Positions 61,253-64,000 of a DNA stretch of 64,000 bases are shown here, piece by piece; positions within the stretch are counted from its first letter, which is position 1; every line of letters starts with the position of its first letter. The stretch comes from Amycolatopsis mediterranei. Lineage in GTDB: Bacteria > Actinomycetota > Actinomycetes > Mycobacteriales > Pseudonocardiaceae. The position numbers and the translations under genes are program-made. Location: assembly GCF_026017845.1 (NCBI RefSeq), contig NZ_CP100416.1:9550366-9614365 (forward strand). The letters are read 5' to 3'. The notes below the pieces were generated by a model. It made no database searches and was not told the origin of the DNA. It saw only the letters and a program-made list of their open reading frames with translations.

Positions 61253-61295
61253 GTACTGTACTCTGAATTGACCCACAGTACTGTTTTCAGTACTG
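61253..61295. promoter_or_regulatory. GTACTG operator cluster between TetR and acyl-CoA dehydrogenase
   Basis: CAGTACTG (61276-61283) and a second CAGTACTG (61288-61295) are each perfect palindromes, separated by TTTT. A third related site, GTACTGTAC (61253-61261), lies closer to the TetR gene. Spacing of the two main sites (12 bases centre to centre) fits two dimers side by side, a common TetR layout. Confidence 0.7.
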
Positions 61296-61304
61296 AACTA
61301 TTCC

Positions 61305-61349
61305 GGGTCTTCGCCCCGGGCCGGGGGCTCCCGCCACCCGGACCCCCGG
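61305..61349 (+). repeat. Dispersed GC-rich repeat, family 1, copy C
   Basis: GGGTCTTCGCCCCGGGCCGG followed by GGGCTCCCGCCACCCGGACCCCCGG. It matches copies A and B with a few changes, including one extra C. It lies between the operator cluster and the acyl-CoA dehydrogenase ATG, so it would be part of the mRNA leader. Confidence 0.72.
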
Positions 61350-61373
61350 AAGACACGGGTTTGGAGGACGACG

Positions 61374-62510
61374 ATGCCCGCCGAACGCCTGCTGCCTTCA
61401 TCGGAAGCCGCGGACCTGGTCGCCCTGGCCACGGAGATCGCGCGCGACGAGCTCGCCCCGCGGGCGGCAGCGGCCGAGGAAGCGGAGCAGTTCCCCCGCG
61501 AACAGTTCCGCCTGCTCGGCAAGTCCGGGCTGCTGGGCCTGCCCTACAGCGAGCGCTGGGGCGGCGGCGACGTCTCGTACGAGGTGTACCTGCAGGTCCT
61601 GGAGGAGATCGCGACGGCGTGGATGACGGTCGGCGTCGGGCTGTCGGTGCACACGATGTCCTGCTACGCGCTCACGCAGTACGGCACCGACGAGCAGCGC
61701 GACCGGTGGCTCCCGGACATGCTCGAAGGCTCGCTCCTGGGCGCGTACGCCCTGTCGGAGACGCAGGCGGGCTCGGACGCGGCGGCGCTGTCGACGCGCG
61801 CGCGTCTCGACGGCCCGGACTACGTCGTCAACGGCACGAAGGCGTGGATCACCCACGCGGGGGTGGCGGACTTCTACACGACGATGGTCCGCACGGGCCC
61901 GGACGAAATCTCGTGCCTGCTGGTCGACGGAGCCACCGAAGGCCTGTCGGCGGCTCCGCGGGAACGGAAAATGGGCCTGACCGGCTCGCCGACGGCACAG
62001 ATGATCTTCGAGAACGCGCGCGTCCCGGCCGAGCGGCTCTTGGGCGCTCCGGGAGCCGGGCTGCGCATCGCACTGTCGTCGCTGAGCTCGGGCCGGCTCG
62101 GGATCGCGGCCTGCGCGGTGGGCCTGGCCCAGGCGGCGCTGGACGAAGCGGTGGCGTACGCGAAGGGGCGCTCGCAGTTCGGCCGCCCGATCATCGACTT
62201 CCAGGGCGTCGAGTTCCTGCTGGCGGACATGGCCGCGACGGTGGAGGCGTCCCGGGCGCTGTACCTGGACGCGGCCCGGCGCCGGGACCGCGGGATGCCG
62301 TTCAACCGGCAGGCGTCGATCGCCAAGCTGGTGGCGACCGACGGCGCGATGAAGGTGACGACGGACGCGGTGCAGGTCCTCGGCGGCGCCGGGTACACGC
62401 GGGACTTCCCGGTCGAGCGGTACATGCGGGAGGCGAAGGTGCCGCAGATCTTCGAGGGGACGAACCAGATCCAGCGGCTCGTCATCGCCCGGGAGCTGAA
62501 GAACGCGTAG
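61374..62510 (+). CDS. Acyl-CoA dehydrogenase
   Basis: This 378-residue flavoprotein has the full fold: GLPYSERWGGGDVSYEVYLQVLEEIA, ALSETQAGSDAAALSTRA (FAD loop), KAWITHAGVADFYTTMVRTG, GRSQFGRPIIDFQGVEFLLADMA, QVLGGAGYTRDFPVERYMREAKVPQIFEGTNQIQRLVIARELKN. Length is normal. The substrate is not certain, possibly a medium or branched acyl-CoA. It faces its TetR regulator and carries a GC-rich repeat in its leader. Confidence 0.92.
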   Translation: MPAERLLPSSEAADLVALATEIARDELAPRAAAAEEAEQFPREQFRLLGKSGLLGLPYSERWGGGDVSYEVYLQVLEEIATAWMTVGVGLSVHTMSCYALTQYGTDEQRDRWLPDMLEGSLLGAYALSETQAGSDAAALSTRARLDGPDYVVNGTKAWITHAGVADFYTTMVRTGPDEISCLLVDGATEGLSAAPRERKMGLTGSPTAQMIFENARVPAERLLGAPGAGLRIALSSLSSGRLGIAACAVGLAQAALDEAVAYAKGRSQFGRPIIDFQGVEFLLADMAATVEASRALYLDAARRRDRGMPFNRQASIAKLVATDGAMKVTTDAVQVLGGAGYTRDFPVERYMREAKVPQIFEGTNQIQRLVIARELKNA

Positions 62511-62559
62511 CCCGGTCGAGCGACCCGTGTCGCGCCTCGGGGACGGATACCGTGGTGGC

Positions 62560-63105
62560 ATGCCCGGTCATCTGCTGACCATCGCGGAATACGCGGCGCT
62601 CGACGGCACCGGTTTCACCGAGCTGGTGGAAGGCCGCGTGGTGACTTCGCCCGGCTCCGGCCGGAGACACGACGTGGCCGTCTGCCTGCTGGCCGGCCAG
62701 CTCGAACGGCAGCTGCCGCGCGGGCTCGCCTTCGTCGTCCGCAACGACCTCGACCTGCGCTTGGCGCCGGAGGGCGAACCCGGCTTCGCCCGGCGGCCGG
62801 ACCTGCTGATCGTCGGCCGGGCCGCGCTCGCCCGCGGAGACGGCCTGTTCCGGGCCGACGAGGTCCTCATCGTCGTCGAAATCGTGGCGCCGGACTCGAA
62901 GCGCACCGACTACCAGGTGAAGCACGACGAGTACGCCGACGCCGGGATCCCGCACTACTGGATCGTGGACACCGCCGAGCCGGTCTCGCTGGTCGCGTGC
63001 CGGGCCGGCGGCTCCGGCTACCTCGACGCGCCGGCGGTCACCGGGACGTTCACCACGGATGTTCCGTTCCCGGTGAAGCTCGACCTCGACGCCTTGGTCT
63101 CGTGA
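62560..63105 (+). CDS. Uma2 family protein, tandem copy 1
   Basis: This 181-residue protein belongs to the Uma2 (DUF820) family, which has a PD-(D/E)xK nuclease-like fold. Visible family motifs are the LTIAEYAAL start, GFTELVEGRVV, RRPDLLIV, VLIVVEIVAPDSKRTDYQVKHDEYADAGIPHYWIVD. The DLLIV..VEIV..SKRTDYQVK pattern carries the Asp, Glu and Lys of the active site. Roles are unknown. I chose ATG 62560 (MPGHLLTI). It is followed by a second copy with 113 bases between. Confidence 0.88.
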   Translation: MPGHLLTIAEYAALDGTGFTELVEGRVVTSPGSGRRHDVAVCLLAGQLERQLPRGLAFVVRNDLDLRLAPEGEPGFARRPDLLIVGRAALARGDGLFRADEVLIVVEIVAPDSKRTDYQVKHDEYADAGIPHYWIVDTAEPVSLVACRAGGSGYLDAPAVTGTFTTDVPFPVKLDLDALVS

Positions 63106-63218
63106 AGGGGCAGGCGGTTCACCACGTCGAGGCAGCGGCGTCACACGCTCGGTACAGATACGGTTACTCATGGTTGCACCTGAGCCGTGAGACAATTCGG
63201 GCGACGTGAGGAGACGCT

Positions 63219-63824
63219 GTGATTGCACTTCCCCAGCCGCGCCCCGCTCGCCGGTGGGAGATTCCCGATCACCTGCTGACGATCGAGGAGTACGCGGCGC
63301 TCGGTGAGACCGACACAGGTTTTACCGAGCTCGTGGAAGGCCGCGTCGTGATGTCTCCCAGTCCCAGCAGAAAGCACAACAAGGCGGCTTGGCTGCTGGG
63401 CCGGCAGCTGGAATCCCAGCTGCCGGCGGAACTCGATTTCACCCCGGACATCGACGTGGATCTTGGTCTGGCACCCCGCGGTGAACCGGGGTTCTCGCGC
63501 CGTCCCGACCTGTTGATCACTTACCGCGAGGCGAGTGCTCGCGTGGATCAGGAAGGCGACATGTATCGCGCCGACGAGGTGGTCGTGGTCGTCGAGTTCG
63601 TGTCGCCGGGTTCGAAGCGCACCGACTACCAGGTGAAGCACGACGAGTACGCGGACGCGGGAATCCCGCATTACTGGATCATCGACACGAGCGACCCCAT
63701 CTCGCTGGTCGCGTGCCACCAAGCAGGCGAGTTCGGCTACCTGGACGCTGCCGCGGTCACCGGCACCTTCACCACCGACGTCCCGTTCCCGGTCGAGATC
63801 GACCTCGACGCCCTCCTCGGCTGA
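63219..63824 (+). CDS. Uma2 family protein, tandem copy 2
   Basis: This 201-residue protein (GTG start, GAGGAG ribosome site) is a close relative of copy 1. It shares LLTIEEYAAL, GFTELVEGRVVMSP, RRPDLLITYREASA and VVVVEFVSPGSKRTDYQVKHDEYADAGIPHYWIIDT. It has about 18 extra N-terminal residues and several small insertions. DNA identity with copy 1 is very high around 63611-63680, which points to duplication with later exchange. A terminator follows. Confidence 0.88.
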   Translation: MIALPQPRPARRWEIPDHLLTIEEYAALGETDTGFTELVEGRVVMSPSPSRKHNKAAWLLGRQLESQLPAELDFTPDIDVDLGLAPRGEPGFSRRPDLLITYREASARVDQEGDMYRADEVVVVVEFVSPGSKRTDYQVKHDEYADAGIPHYWIIDTSDPISLVACHQAGEFGYLDAAAVTGTFTTDVPFPVEIDLDALLG

Positions 63825-63830
63825 AACGGA

Positions 63831-63873
63831 CGGGCAGCACGCCGGAACCGCCCGGTCACCGGCGTGCCGCCCG
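63831..63873. terminator. Bidirectional terminator between Uma2 and amidohydrolase
   Basis: CGGGCAGCACGCCGG (63831-63845) pairs with CCGGCGTGCCGCCCG (63859-63873) with one A-C mismatch around a 13-base loop. It sits six bases after the Uma2 stop and four bases before the stop of the convergent amidohydrolase fragment, so it can serve both. Confidence 0.78.
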
Positions 63874-63877
63874 AATC

Positions 63878-64000
63878 TCAGCGAGTCTCCCGGTACCGGC
63901 GGTCCTTCGACACGCCCTCGCCCGTCGACTCGTCGAAGTGGTACACCTCGTCACCCCGGACGAACACGCGCAGCGCGCGGTTCATCACGTCCAGCGGGTC
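63878..64000 (-). CDS. Amidohydrolase family protein, 3' end only
   Basis: The minus-strand frame running in from base 64000 reads DPLDVMNRALRVFVRGDEV, then YHFDESTGEGVSKDRRYRE and a TGA at 63880-63878. The (G)DPLxxxxxxxxVFVxGxxV pattern is the C-terminal strand of amidohydrolases of the imidazolonepropionase/dipeptidase type. Only the last 40 residues are inside the window, so the activity cannot be assigned. Confidence 0.6.
   Translation of the reverse strand, partial: DPLDVMNRALRVFVRGDEVYHFDESTGEGVSKDRRYRETR

Overview
The window is 64 kb of very GC-rich DNA from an actinomycete. A mycothiol-dependent formaldehyde dehydrogenase (mscR), an actinobacterial integration host factor (mIHF), many TetR and ROK regulators, Tat-dependent secreted proteins and pervasive ATGA/GTGA gene overlaps point to the Pseudonocardiales. 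An Amycolatopsis-like genome is my best guess, but this is inference because no rRNA or species marker is present. I see no phage, insertion sequence, CRISPR array, tRNA or rRNA.

Region 1 (about 0.8-16.9 kb) is the most distinctive part. On the minus strand a Dpp-type ABC importer (lipoprotein 6338-8008, two ATPases, two permeases) ends with a cytosolic GH1 beta-glucosidase. Two divergent ROK regulators follow. On the plus strand come four secreted glycoside hydrolases in one tight operon: GH16 beta-1,3-glucanase, GH75 chitosanase, GH30 (probably beta-1,6-glucanase) and GH18 chitinase. All four carry nearly the same CBM13 lectin domain. Together they match the polymers of fungal cell walls, so I read the locus as a fungal-wall (mycolytic) utilisation locus: depolymerise outside, import oligosaccharides, split them inside, and control by ROK sugar sensors.

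Region 2 (17-22.1 kb) holds a FadR-type GntR regulator with a perfect operator. It faces an MFS transporter, a DUF1445 (D-glutamate cyclase-like) protein and 5-oxoprolinase PxpA, PxpB and PxpC, so it is probably a glutamate/5-oxoproline salvage operon. Region 3 (22-30 kb) has small regulators and enzymes: an ArsR regulator with two membrane proteins, an AlkB-like oxygenase, an alcohol dehydrogenase, an F420-type LLM oxidoreductase, a DtxR-type regulator, a GNAT protein, a TfoX-like gene that looks frameshifted, and an amidohydrolase. Region 4 (30-39 kb) covers acyl-CoA metabolism (enoyl-CoA hydratase, two CoA ligases, TetR, acyl-CoA dehydrogenase), a phosphopantetheinyl transferase overlapping an isochorismate synthase, and mIHF with a TTG start.

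Region 5 (39-47.4 kb) has a sugar ABC importer without its own ATPase, a Tat-secreted metallophosphoesterase, a thioesterase, a secreted C39-like peptidase, and an ECF41/SigJ-type sigma factor divergent from an AhpD-like protein. Region 6 (47.6-53.1 kb) has mscR, a gamma-glutamylcyclotransferase-like protein, an AGPS-like flavoprotein, a TetR regulator and a GlpD-like dehydrogenase; part of this order resembles Mycobacterium. Region 7 (53.3-64 kb) has an XRE/ABC exporter cassette, photolyase, citrate synthase, a PfkB kinase, a TetR/acyl-CoA dehydrogenase pair, two tandem Uma2 proteins and the 3' end of an amidohydrolase.

Three families of dispersed palindromic or GC-rich repeats lie between genes (around 24.1, 26.75, 33.4, 42.27 and 61.3 kb) and once inside a coding start (36.6 kb).
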